From CACPJA01 sp029242945 (GTDB lineage: Bacteria > Pseudomonadota > Gammaproteobacteria > Steroidobacterales > UBA11654): DNA of 64,000 bases. This document shows, piece by piece, positions 25,536 to 34,156 of this stretch. Both the position numbers and the translations under genes were made by a program. Below the pieces are notes generated by a model. The model had not been told where the DNA came from and did no database searches. It saw only the letters and a program-made list of their open reading frames with translations. The stretch spans positions 1 to 64,000 of the forward strand of contig JAQWSZ010000035.1 of assembly GCA_029242945.1 (NCBI GenBank), given 5' to 3'. Every line of letters begins with the position of its first letter. The stretch's first letter is position 1.

Positions 25536-25874
25536 TTAGATTGCATTATTACCTCTCTCTCCTGTCCTAATTCGAATCACATCTTCTAAATTAGTAATAA
25601 ATATTTTTCCATCGCCCATATTGCCTGTAGATGCATTCTCTATAATAGATTCCGTAACTTGCTCAACCATGTCATCAGTCACGATTATTTCAATTTTTAT
25701 TTTTGGTAAAAAATTTACTTGATACTCCGCACCTCTGTAGAGTTCTGTATGCCCTTTTTGCCTTCCTATTCCTCTAACTTCGGATACCGTGATACCTTGA
25801 ACACCTAAGTTTGTTAGTTTTTCGTGCACATCATCAAGCTTAAAGGGTTTAATAATTGCTGTTATTAGTTTCAT
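25536..25874 (-). CDS. glnK: nitrogen regulatory PII protein
   Basis: This PII signal protein of 112 residues has Tyr51 in RGAEYQVNF, the uridylylation site at the tip of the T-loop. TGNMGDGKIFI and VIRIRTGERG are the C-terminal signatures for ATP/2-oxoglutarate binding. Placement directly upstream of amtB supports GlnK: it would block AmtB when nitrogen is sufficient. The start has the ribosome binding sequence AAGGATAAG. A TorF-type porin gene lies upstream on the same strand. Confidence 0.95.
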   Translation of the reverse strand: MKLITAIIKPFKLDDVHEKLTNLGVQGITVSEVRGIGRQKGHTELYRGAEYQVNFLPKIKIEIIVTDDMVEQVTESIIENASTGNMGDGKIFITNLEDVIRIRTGERGNNAI

Positions 25875-26002
25875 AATCTTATCCTTATTTATTGCGACTC
25901 TTAAAGATCATCATATTACGAGGGAAGTAATAATTAAATACATCAACAAGAATCTTGAGTTTATTGAGTTGTCTCTTCATTAAATTATTGCTATGAATCA
26001 GA

Positions 26003-26641
26003 TTATTCAAAAGAAAAACCTTTACCAAGACTCAAGATTAAAAAATTATCTCCTGATGGTCCAACCAACGTACTGTCTGATGAAATATATTTAATAGTGG
26101 CATCTAATTCAGCTACTGTAAAACCGTATCCAAATTCAATATAACTGCCTGCAGCGTCTTGAGAAAAATCTCCATAGGTGACATAAAGTCCATTTTCAAA
26201 AGCATACGATGCTGAAACAAAAGTATAATCTAGAGTTGGTCCATCGAAGTTTTCATAATCACCAAAAGCTCCATCAAGGCAAAACGAGCTGTAGCAAAAT
26301 CCTAAATTAATCTCTTCATAAGTATCATCAAAGTCATCGGTATAGTAATAACCTGTGAATCCAAGATTGTATGTAAAATCACCCGATTCATCAGAGCCTG
26401 AATAACCAAAAAATCCATCCACTTCTAATCCTTCAGTCACTTGTGCAGCCCAAGTACCTGCATAAAAGCCATTCGATGAATAATCCAATCCAGCTGATGC
26501 TGAAGATTTTTCCTGTGCGATGCCTCTAAAGATATACTCACTCTCATAACCAACATTAGCTGATGTCTCAGCATTAAGTTGATGAGGTGAAAATAATAGA
26601 ATTAAAAGTATTGAAAATAAGATATTTTCATTATTATTCAT
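26003..26641 (-). CDS. TorF-type outer-membrane porin beside glnK-amtB
   Basis: This 212-residue beta-barrel protein has a signal peptide ending near LNAETSANVGY. NVGYESEYIFRGIAQ is the opening of the family often found next to glnK-amtB in Proteobacteria. Alternating strands rich in Tyr, Gly and Asp follow. The C-terminus ends in phenylalanine-glutamate (LGKGFSFE) rather than a bare terminal aromatic. Together with glnK and amtB it suggests nitrogen-regulated uptake of a small N-compound across the outer membrane. Confidence 0.8.
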   Translation of the reverse strand: MNNNENILFSILLILLFSPHQLNAETSANVGYESEYIFRGIAQEKSSASAGLDYSSNGFYAGTWAAQVTEGLEVDGFFGYSGSDESGDFTYNLGFTGYYYTDDFDDTYEEINLGFCYSSFCLDGAFGDYENFDGPTLDYTFVSASYAFENGLYVTYGDFSQDAAGSYIEFGYGFTVAELDATIKYISSDSTLVGPSGDNFLILSLGKGFSFE

Positions 26642-26706
26642 TGGCTTAGACTCCTAAAAAAGTTAGTAAATGATTAACTCATTGGTTCGAAAAAAATTAG
26701 ATAAAC

Positions 26707-26721
26707 ACAAGGGATGTGCCT
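26707..26721 (-). promoter_or_regulatory. sigma54-like promoter upstream of porin-glnK-amtB
   Basis: On the minus strand the site reads AGGCACATCCCTTGT. Compared with TGGCAC-N5-TTGC it keeps GGCAC and TTG at the exact spacing. It differs at the first T and in the last base of the -12 element (T for C). It lies 66 bp upstream of the porin start codon. A nitrogen-controlled (NtrC) promoter fits the genes, but the imperfect -12 lowers confidence. Confidence 0.45.
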
Positions 26722-26935
26722 TATTTTTTTTATAAATGGTAACTTATTTAGAGAACTGTTTAGCTTCTTGCTGCAAATTTCTCTTCGTATGGGAGTGAAT
26801 ATACTAGCTGCTTTTTTTCTGTCAAGAAAAAATAAACTTTAGGCTATTTTTCCTTCTTAAAGTATTATTTCTTCATAAATGATACTGAACAGAATAAAAT
26901 TTTTCCGCAATCGTGGCATGTAATTATTTGACAAT

Positions 26936-27775
26936 ATGAGTCCTCAATCTAAATTACTACTATCCTCAATTGCATTGGGTACAACAATTGCTCTCTTCTC
27001 AATTATTGACACAAATAAAAATTATGTGAAGTTGCCCAATCATGTTCTTGCTATTGTCAATGATGTTGTCATTGAAAAAAATAAATTAGACATCGTTCTA
27101 GATCTAATGGCACAAGATAAAAAAGAACGTTTAACAAAAAAAGACCAAGCACTTGCAATTGAAAGAATTATTGAAGAAGAACTACTCGTGCAATACGCCT
27201 ATTCAAATGGACTCCTCAATGCTGATGAAAACATCAGAAAAACTATCATACGATCTGTTATTGATACTGTTGTTGATCAAGTCATAGCAATTAAACCAAA
27301 TGAACAAGTACTGAAAGATTTCTATTTATCAAATCAGCCAATTTTTACTCTAGGTGAAGAGGTCAAAATCATTGTCCTGAATATTAAAAGCCTGGATGAT
27401 GCGAATAACATCATTAGAATCTGGAAGGAAACCAAAAATGAATCACTATTATTAATTAAAGATACAATAAGGCAATCAACTATACCGAATGATTTCATAC
27501 CATCGATAACTCTACCTCGATTGATTGGACCTAAACTTGCAAAGGTTGTTGACCGTCTAGAACTATATTCAATCAGCAAACCTATTGAAAATTATTCTGA
27601 TTACAGTGTAGTAATTCTAAAAGATCGAAAAAATAAAAAAACACCCGATTATAAGAATATAAAACAAACAGTATTACAAGAATACAAAAGAAGGATGAGA
27701 GAAGACATACTGTCTAATTTAGTAGCAGATCTAGAGAAAAAAGCTGAGATTAGAATCAACACCGACCTAAATTAA
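26936..27775 (+). CDS. SurA/EpsD-like peptidylprolyl isomerase-family protein
   Basis: This 279-residue protein with an N-terminal hydrophobic segment resembles the parvulin-type PPIase family. VLAIVNDVVIEKNKLDIVLD is the SurA N-terminal chaperone signature, and ERIIEEELLVQYAYSNGLL follows. The C-terminal PPIC-like domain looks degenerate, so chaperone action may outweigh isomerase activity. It is the first gene of a run with a HupE/UreJ protein (sharing one base) and a DUF3604 protein, a set I recognise as recurring together in marine Proteobacteria. Confidence 0.75.
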   Translation: MSPQSKLLLSSIALGTTIALFSIIDTNKNYVKLPNHVLAIVNDVVIEKNKLDIVLDLMAQDKKERLTKKDQALAIERIIEEELLVQYAYSNGLLNADENIRKTIIRSVIDTVVDQVIAIKPNEQVLKDFYLSNQPIFTLGEEVKIIVLNIKSLDDANNIIRIWKETKNESLLLIKDTIRQSTIPNDFIPSITLPRLIGPKLAKVVDRLELYSISKPIENYSDYSVVILKDRKNKKTPDYKNIKQTVLQEYKRRMREDILSNLVADLEKKAEIRINTDLN

Positions 27776-28995
27776 TGTCCCACAAATTGATTAATCAATT
27801 TTGCACACTGACACTATTGGTGTTCATTAGTTCATTTTCACACAGTGTATCTGCCCATACTAGAAGTGTTTCTTATTCAAACTGGTTGATCAATAATGAT
27901 CAAATTATCATGACATTCATTGCCCCTGCTAGAGAAGTTACAAAATTAAATGAATACCAATTACTCTATCCTGACTTAGCAGCAAGTCTGGAAAAGCATC
28001 TAGTCAATTCCATCCATCTGAACCCAAGTAGCAAGCTTATTAACAATAAAGCCTTACTGACTGAACAAGGAACGGTTGGCATAGAGCTTATATATAAAAT
28101 TGACAAGAAAAATATCCCACTAATGATTGAAATGAATGCTTTCTATGATGTGACATCCAGTCATACTCATTATGCGACCATCAATACTAGAGAAGGCTTG
28201 AACAAAAGCATTATAGTCAATGAGCAAAATCGATCATTTGAAATTCTTTCATTGGATGAAAAATCAAAAGATCAAACTATCAAAGAAGTAATTTTTGGTT
28301 ATATTGATTTAGGTTTCACCCATATACTCAGTGGTTTTGATCATTTGGTATTTTTATTACTACTATTACTGTTATGCAGTAGTCTTAAAGAACTCTTCTT
28401 TACGGCCACTGGCTTTACTGTTGGGCATAGCCTAACTTTATTTTTAGCGGCATCCAATTTGGTTATACCAAATACAAAAATCATTGAATCTTTAATAGGA
28501 TTGACAATTGTCATAACAGCCATTGAAGCAATTAACCTGCCCATAATAGACAAGAAAAGAATGTGGTTAGGTTCTATATTTTTGTTTATATTATTACTAC
28601 TGATATCAGTATCTACTTCAATTATCGATAATTCATTATTCATTATCGGTATCGGTCTTTTAACCATTAGTTATCTCAAATTGATCCAAGATCAAGATAC
28701 TGCATCTAGATACAGGCCATTACTAGCTTGTATTTTTGGAACAATTCATGGGTTTGGATTTGCAAATATCTTAAATGAAATGGGTATTGTAAAGACAAAT
28801 TATTTACAGGCATTATTTAGTTTCAATATTGGAGTAGAATTAGGCCAAATTCTAGTCCTTACAGTCCTTTGGCTTTCATACACCTACATAAAGAAACATA
28901 CAAAAAATAAATATTTTTTTGAAATACGAAGTCTTATATCTTCAATCTTATTATCAATTGGTCTATATTGGTTGATTACAAGATTATTTATATAA
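27775..28995 (+). CDS. HupE/UreJ-family membrane protein
   Basis: This 406-residue protein has a signal peptide (LTLLVFISSFSHSVSAHT), a periplasmic N-terminal domain of about 190 residues and a C-terminal membrane domain with about seven helices. LGFTHILSGFDHLVFLL, FTVGHSLTLFLA and FGTIHGFGFA hold the conserved histidines of the HupE/UreJ_2 family, thought to move nickel or another metal. Its ATG shares a base with the stop of the PPIase gene. No hydrogenase or urease genes are near, so the usual nickel explanation is unsupported. Confidence 0.82.
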   Translation: MSHKLINQFCTLTLLVFISSFSHSVSAHTRSVSYSNWLINNDQIIMTFIAPAREVTKLNEYQLLYPDLAASLEKHLVNSIHLNPSSKLINNKALLTEQGTVGIELIYKIDKKNIPLMIEMNAFYDVTSSHTHYATINTREGLNKSIIVNEQNRSFEILSLDEKSKDQTIKEVIFGYIDLGFTHILSGFDHLVFLLLLLLLCSSLKELFFTATGFTVGHSLTLFLAASNLVIPNTKIIESLIGLTIVITAIEAINLPIIDKKRMWLGSIFLFILLLLISVSTSIIDNSLFIIGIGLLTISYLKLIQDQDTASRYRPLLACIFGTIHGFGFANILNEMGIVKTNYLQALFSFNIGVELGQILVLTVLWLSYTYIKKHTKNKYFFEIRSLISSILLSIGLYWLITRLFI

Positions 28996-29025
28996 AAAGG
29001 TACTGGACTAAAGGGAGGTTGAGAA

Positions 29026-31263
29026 ATGAAAGCATTCTTAAAGAGAGTCGTCGTTATTTTATTAATTCTAGTAATCACAGCTGTTGGTTATATATTTTCA
29101 ATCTCACCACAATCAAAAACAAAATTAACAACTGATTACTTTGATACCAACCCCTTTACAACTGAACTTGCCACAAATAAAACAAGGCCTATTTTTATTG
29201 AAGATATAAAAGGTAATCAAAAACAAATTCTCTGGGGTGATACCCATGTTCATACAACCTATTCAATGGATGCTTTCTATATGTCACTCCCTATGATGCA
29301 TGGTTCTAGAGGAGCTTTTCCTGCTGCTTTTGCATGTGACTATGCACGATTTATTTCGCAACTAGATTTTTATGTATTAACAGATCATGCGGAATCATAC
29401 ATACCAAGAACCTGGAAAGATCAGGTGGACAGTATTAGGCAATGCAATGCTATTTCAGGCAATGAAGATAATCCTGATTTAGTCGCGTTTATTGGATGGG
29501 AATGGACTCAAGCTGGACCAACACCTGAAACTCACTATGGGCATCATAATGTTATTTTTAAAGACTATAAAGAAGGACAAATTCCAGATAGGCCTATTGC
29601 TGCTGGTGGCGCTTTAGCTAATATTTTGAGAACCCAATTGGCTGATGTAAATAGAAATCTTTTTTTACTGGACCCACTAAACAGAGACTATTACTGGTCC
29701 TTTGCAGACTATCTTGATGCGATTTTATCTACTCCTAACTGTGAAGAAGGAATTCCTTCAAATTATCTCCCAAAAGACTGTTATGAAAGTGCAACAACCC
29801 CAGGAGAACTCTATGCCAAACTTGATGATTGGGGTTTTGATGTTGAGGTTATTCCACATGGGACAACATGGGGATTTTATACTCCACAAGCTGCAAGCTG
29901 GAAAGAATACACCAATACACCCGATAACATTAGACCCGATTACAATAGTCTCGTTGAAATATATTCTGGACATGGAAATTCAGAAGTGTTCTTTGATTTC
30001 CTAGAAGTGGAGATTGATGAAGAAGGAAATATGAGTTGTCCTGAACCAACATTAAACTACCTTCCAACATGTCATCAAGCAGGAGTAATTATGAAGAAAC
30101 TCTGTTTGGATGAAGGGAAAACAGAAGAGACTTGCGAGAACCTTGCAATAAAAACTAGAGAGGAGTTGAATACATTTCCAGGCGGTTCAGGCATGAGACT
30201 ACTTTATGGAGCTGATAATCAATCATGGCTAGATGCAGGGCAAGCTAGAAATACGTATCTACCATCTTTCAATTACAGACCTAAAAAGTCTATTCAATAT
30301 GGTCTTGCTCTAAGAAATAATAATTACAGCGATGACAAAGAACGATTTCGTTGGGGTTTCATTGGATCCAGTGATACTCATAAATCAAGAGCAGGTCATG
30401 GGTTTAAACAAATACTCAGAAATGGTGGTACAGAAGCCACAGGCGTTACAACTGAGAAATGGAGGAACCTATTAAACACAGTCACTGCTGAGAAACGAAA
30501 AAGTGGTTTGAGAACATTAACAGAACTCCAAGAATTACGAGGGCCATCTGCGATTGATACTGAAAGACAGATGAGTTTCTTTACCCTCGGTGGCTTAATG
30601 GCAGTGCATTCAGAAGGACGTGATCGTGAGTCTATTTGGAATGCAATGAAGCGAAAAGAAGTGTTTGCTACTACAGGTCATAGAATCCTAATTTGGTTTG
30701 ACTTGATCAAAGGTGAAATGAAACTACCAATGGGATCAGTGACAAAACAAAAAATTAATCCCACTTTTAAAGTCAAAGCTTTAGGCTCTTTTAAGCAACT
30801 TCCAGGCTGTCCTGATTACGTTCATGAAGCGTTATCAGAAAGAAGATTGAAAAAGCTTGCTGATAATGAATGCTATAATCCATCAGATGAAAGACACCGC
30901 TTAGTCAGAATTGAGATAATTCGAATCATGCCACAAAATAATTCCAGTGAAGATCCAAGAAATCTCATTGATGATGTCTGGAAAAGCTTTGAATGCGACT
31001 CCAATACTATTGAATGCAATATAGAATTTACTGACGATGAATTTGAGAATAATGCAAGAGATGCTGTCTATTATGCAAGAGTAATAGAAGAAGATATCTT
31101 ATTAGTCAATGGAGCTAATTTGAGAACAAAATTTGATGATAGCGGAAATGCTATTTCTGTCGATCCTTGTTTTGGTGATTTCCGTACTGATTATACTGAT
31201 GAATGTTTAGCGCCTGAAGGTCATAGAGCTTGGTCCTCGCCAATCTTCATTGACTATAAGTAA
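29026..31263 (+). CDS. DUF3604 protein with PHP-like metal site
   Basis: This 745-residue protein is anchored by an N-terminal helix (about 6-25). WGDTHVHTTYSMDAF puts a HxH pair at residues 74 and 76. LTDHAESY and GSSDTHKSRAG provide further metal ligands of a PHP/amidohydrolase-like site. The family is DUF3604, which has no agreed reaction. A strong ribosome binding site (GGGAGG) precedes the start. It is the third gene of the PPIase-HupE-DUF3604 run. A secreted metal-dependent hydrolase is the likely type, and a phosphoesterase is one option. Confidence 0.85.
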   Translation: MKAFLKRVVVILLILVITAVGYIFSISPQSKTKLTTDYFDTNPFTTELATNKTRPIFIEDIKGNQKQILWGDTHVHTTYSMDAFYMSLPMMHGSRGAFPAAFACDYARFISQLDFYVLTDHAESYIPRTWKDQVDSIRQCNAISGNEDNPDLVAFIGWEWTQAGPTPETHYGHHNVIFKDYKEGQIPDRPIAAGGALANILRTQLADVNRNLFLLDPLNRDYYWSFADYLDAILSTPNCEEGIPSNYLPKDCYESATTPGELYAKLDDWGFDVEVIPHGTTWGFYTPQAASWKEYTNTPDNIRPDYNSLVEIYSGHGNSEVFFDFLEVEIDEEGNMSCPEPTLNYLPTCHQAGVIMKKLCLDEGKTEETCENLAIKTREELNTFPGGSGMRLLYGADNQSWLDAGQARNTYLPSFNYRPKKSIQYGLALRNNNYSDDKERFRWGFIGSSDTHKSRAGHGFKQILRNGGTEATGVTTEKWRNLLNTVTAEKRKSGLRTLTELQELRGPSAIDTERQMSFFTLGGLMAVHSEGRDRESIWNAMKRKEVFATTGHRILIWFDLIKGEMKLPMGSVTKQKINPTFKVKALGSFKQLPGCPDYVHEALSERRLKKLADNECYNPSDERHRLVRIEIIRIMPQNNSSEDPRNLIDDVWKSFECDSNTIECNIEFTDDEFENNARDAVYYARVIEEDILLVNGANLRTKFDDSGNAISVDPCFGDFRTDYTDECLAPEGHRAWSSPIFIDYK

Positions 31264-31377
31264 AAAAATACCAGCAATATGTTCTTGCCCACTATTGATA
31301 ATTTAAATCATAGCGCATTGACCCACATCAGCATATCTAATAATTTTTATAAAGAATGAATAGAGGCTAACTATAAT

Positions 31378-32907
31378 ATGAATTCAATAGACGATATTAA
31401 TCTTTCCAAACGAGACTTTCTCAAGTACACCACGAGCTTGCTTTCAGCCACAGTACTTCCCTTTTCATATCAATCAGCCTTAGCAAAAGAACATTGGGAT
31501 GTCATAGTAATCGGTGGAGGCACTGCTGGTTTACCTGCAGCTATTTTTGCTGCACAAAGAGGATTAAAAGTACTCATCATAGAAAAAGCTTCAATTTTAG
31601 GAGGCACTTTATTCTTATCAACAGGACAGATTGCAGGTGCAGGAACCATATTCCAAGAAAGAAAAGGAATTAAGGATACACCCGATCAACACTATGATGA
31701 CATCATGAGAATTAATAATGGAACCTCTGACCCGATTCTCACTAGAACACTTGCTGATCATGCAGGCCCAACGATCAATTGGCTGGAGAAAAATGGATAC
31801 AGTATTTTTGAAAATCATCCTGTGAAAAAAATTGCCCATGATCCTTTTAGGATACCTAGATATCAACAAGGTCCTATGGGAGGAATGTCTATTCTCAATG
31901 TATTAAAACCTATTGTTGATAATCAGATCAACAAAGGTTCCATTACAGTTCTTCTAGAAACCAGTGCTAATGATCTGATTCAATCCGCTAATGGAGACAT
32001 CACAGGTGTGATAGTTGAAAACAATAAAGGCAATATCTTAGAGTACAAAGGACAAAATATAGTTTTAGCTTCAGGTGGTTGTGCTTCAAATCCACTTCTC
32101 TATGAAGAATTACATGGCGTTCCGCTATATTGCCAAATGGCTTATCCAGAAAGTCAAGGTGCGGGGCTAATATTAGGGCAATCGGTAGGAGGCTTCCTTA
32201 GAGGTGGAGAAAAATACTCACCACTGTATGGTATGGTCCTTTCAGACAATAAAGCACCTTCTACGCCATTTGCAGTAGCAAAAAATGTCATTGAAAGATT
32301 ACCTTGGGAAATTTTAGTTAATTCAGAAGGAAAACGTTTTGTTCAAGAAGATCATCAGAGTATTGATCATATAGAGCATCTAATAGGGGAACAACCCAGT
32401 CATCGACATTGGGCTATTCTTGATCAGGCCATGCTCAGTCAAATGCCAGCTATGTTCTATGATTGGGGTGGCTTCACTAATGAAAAAATTATTGAAGAAT
32501 CTGAAAAGAAAAACATGTTTAAAAAAGCAGACACTATTAGAGAATTAGCAATCAAAACAGGCCTACATCCACTAAACCTTCAAAAAACAGTTGAAGGCTA
32601 CAATACTAATCTTGTAAATAAAACAGTAGATGAATTTGGACGTGAATATCGACCACTACCATTACAAAATGGTCCTTATTACTCCATCAGAATGAGTGGG
32701 TGGACCTTGTGTTCTTTTGCAGGATTGAGCATCAATGGAAATTTTGAAGTTATAAGACCGTCAGGAGAACCAATAAAGAATCTCTACGCAATTGGTGAAG
32801 TGATTGGATTTGGTGCCACCTCAGGTAATGCTTATGTTAATGGCATGGGTGTTACTCCTGCACTAACCTATGGTCGATTATTAGGGCAGAATATCAGCTC
32901 TAGTTAA
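31378..32907 (+). CDS. secreted FAD-dependent oxidoreductase (fumarate reductase/KstD-like)
   Basis: This 509-residue flavoprotein opens with SKRDFLKYTT and a hydrophobic stretch ending in a likely cleavage site ALA-KE. That is a Tat-like signal with Lys-Arg instead of Arg-Arg. The FAD loop is VIVIGGGTAGLPAAIFAAQR (about 42-61). The C-terminal YAIGEVIGFGATSGNAYVNG is the flavin-binding end seen in fumarate reductase flavoprotein and ketosteroid dehydrogenase families. The substrate is unknown. It follows the DUF3604 gene by 114 bp on the same strand. Confidence 0.85.
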   Translation: MNSIDDINLSKRDFLKYTTSLLSATVLPFSYQSALAKEHWDVIVIGGGTAGLPAAIFAAQRGLKVLIIEKASILGGTLFLSTGQIAGAGTIFQERKGIKDTPDQHYDDIMRINNGTSDPILTRTLADHAGPTINWLEKNGYSIFENHPVKKIAHDPFRIPRYQQGPMGGMSILNVLKPIVDNQINKGSITVLLETSANDLIQSANGDITGVIVENNKGNILEYKGQNIVLASGGCASNPLLYEELHGVPLYCQMAYPESQGAGLILGQSVGGFLRGGEKYSPLYGMVLSDNKAPSTPFAVAKNVIERLPWEILVNSEGKRFVQEDHQSIDHIEHLIGEQPSHRHWAILDQAMLSQMPAMFYDWGGFTNEKIIEESEKKNMFKKADTIRELAIKTGLHPLNLQKTVEGYNTNLVNKTVDEFGREYRPLPLQNGPYYSIRMSGWTLCSFAGLSINGNFEVIRPSGEPIKNLYAIGEVIGFGATSGNAYVNGMGVTPALTYGRLLGQNISSS

Positions 32908-33407
32908 TCACTCGCCTTGACATTGTTTGCTCTTTTACTCAGTTCTAGCCCTAGATAGAATATCAGAGAGAAGACCAACGTACTAAGCAGCAACCTAAAA
33001 TCGAATGGTATTGCTAATGCGTATGTTTGTGCTAGTGATTTAGTACCAAGACCATTGACATATACACCAAAGTTAACAATCAGATGCCACAAAATAACAC
33101 TGGTAACACTGCTTTTGAATAACGAGCCTAATGAACCATCATTTATTGTTCTAGCTAGTAATCCTATTAGGATCATAGAGCCATAAACAAAGAGCATTGT
33201 GGAGCCATAAAAACCTAATAATAAATCAGTCATAAATAATATTGAAACAGGTAAAAATAACTGTAGGGTTTTATTATTTGATATAAATGGCATAAAGATA
33301 GCCATTGCTATTATTGGTGTATAACTAGGTGGCATAACGAACCTTGATAAAAAAATACAGAAAACGAGTAAGAAAATAGATTTCATCAATTCATTTATAT
33401 TCATCAT
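32904..33407 (-). CDS. DUF6580-type membrane protein
   Basis: This 167-residue inner-membrane protein has five or six helices. FVMPPSYTPIIAMAIFMPFI and VSILFMTDLLLGFYGSTMLF are the recognisable segments of the DUF6580 putative transport family, which resembles ECF-type substrate-binding subunits. GSLFKSSVTSVILWHLIVNFG follows. No energising subunits lie nearby. Its last codons overlap the convergent FAD oxidoreductase gene by 4 bases. Confidence 0.65.
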   Translation of the reverse strand: MMNINELMKSIFLLVFCIFLSRFVMPPSYTPIIAMAIFMPFISNNKTLQLFLPVSILFMTDLLLGFYGSTMLFVYGSMILIGLLARTINDGSLGSLFKSSVTSVILWHLIVNFGVYVNGLGTKSLAQTYALAIPFDFRLLLSTLVFSLIFYLGLELSKRANNVKASD

Positions 33408-33461
33408 GGACCCCTATATTATTTATCAAAATTATAACAAAATTTAAGACGACATCATTGG

Positions 33462-33968
33462 TTATTTTTGAGCAAAGATAAAATTAAATTCTTCAACGAT
33501 AATGGGCATATCATCAGTACAAGATTTATTATATTTTTTCAAAAGGCCGTTCCAATAATCTCTATGCAACGGGATCCAAATATCTGGATCTTGAACAGGT
33601 GGACCATCCATTTGAGTTTCTTTATAAGTGATCTCACCAAATGTTGTATTGTAAAGATTTGATATTTGGATCATTACTTCTGGCGTACCATCATAGCCTA
33701 GGAGAATAATTGGCATATTAATAACAGAGTTGGGATGTTTTTCTATAGTCATAATCCATGGCAAACTAAACGTTGCTACCTTTTCCTTTTCTTTAATAAA
33801 ATCAAGAATTAATCCTGTTGTCTCTTCATCTATTCCGATGCATCTAATTTGATGATCTCTTCTGAGTTTAGAATCATAGTTCACAGCTTTTTCAAAAAAA
33901 ATATCAATTAAGTCATGATCAAGATTTTTTTCAGGCCCCTCTCTATCTATCACTATTGATCTTATCAT
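33462..33968 (-). CDS. probable ASCH-domain protein
   Basis: This 168-residue cytosolic protein has no obvious name. The order GLILDFIKEKEKVATFSLPW, PIILLGYDGTPEVMIQISNL, then FGEI, HRDYWNG and MPIIVEEFNFIF resembles the ASCH fold. ASCH members include YhfF/YqfB-like proteins, some with amidohydrolase activity on acetylated cytidine and others proposed to bind RNA. The charged K-x-T motif of ASCH appears as KVATFS. A good ribosome binding site (GAGGAG) precedes the start. I rate the fold as likely and the function as open. Confidence 0.5.
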   Translation of the reverse strand: MIRSIVIDREGPEKNLDHDLIDIFFEKAVNYDSKLRRDHQIRCIGIDEETTGLILDFIKEKEKVATFSLPWIMTIEKHPNSVINMPIILLGYDGTPEVMIQISNLYNTTFGEITYKETQMDGPPVQDPDIWIPLHRDYWNGLLKKYNKSCTDDMPIIVEEFNFIFAQK

Positions 33969-34156
33969 TGGATGATTCTCCTCTATTTTTAACTTTAGAT
34001 TTTTTAATATAAATATTTTTTATAAATAAGATACTACTATCTTCTAGATTATGAATTTTTTCAATACGACTTTTTAATTGCATGGTAGACTTCATTTAAC
34101 CATTGTTTTTAATATAATTAACTTGAATGCTAAGAAATAATTATAAGTTTTTGAAA

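Noticed and set aside
33943..34095. 50-codon minus-strand frame (MKSTMQLKSRIEKIHNLEDS...)
   Set aside because: It overlaps the ASCH-like gene start in another frame, has no clear ribosome binding site, and frames of this size are expected by chance in AT-rich DNA.
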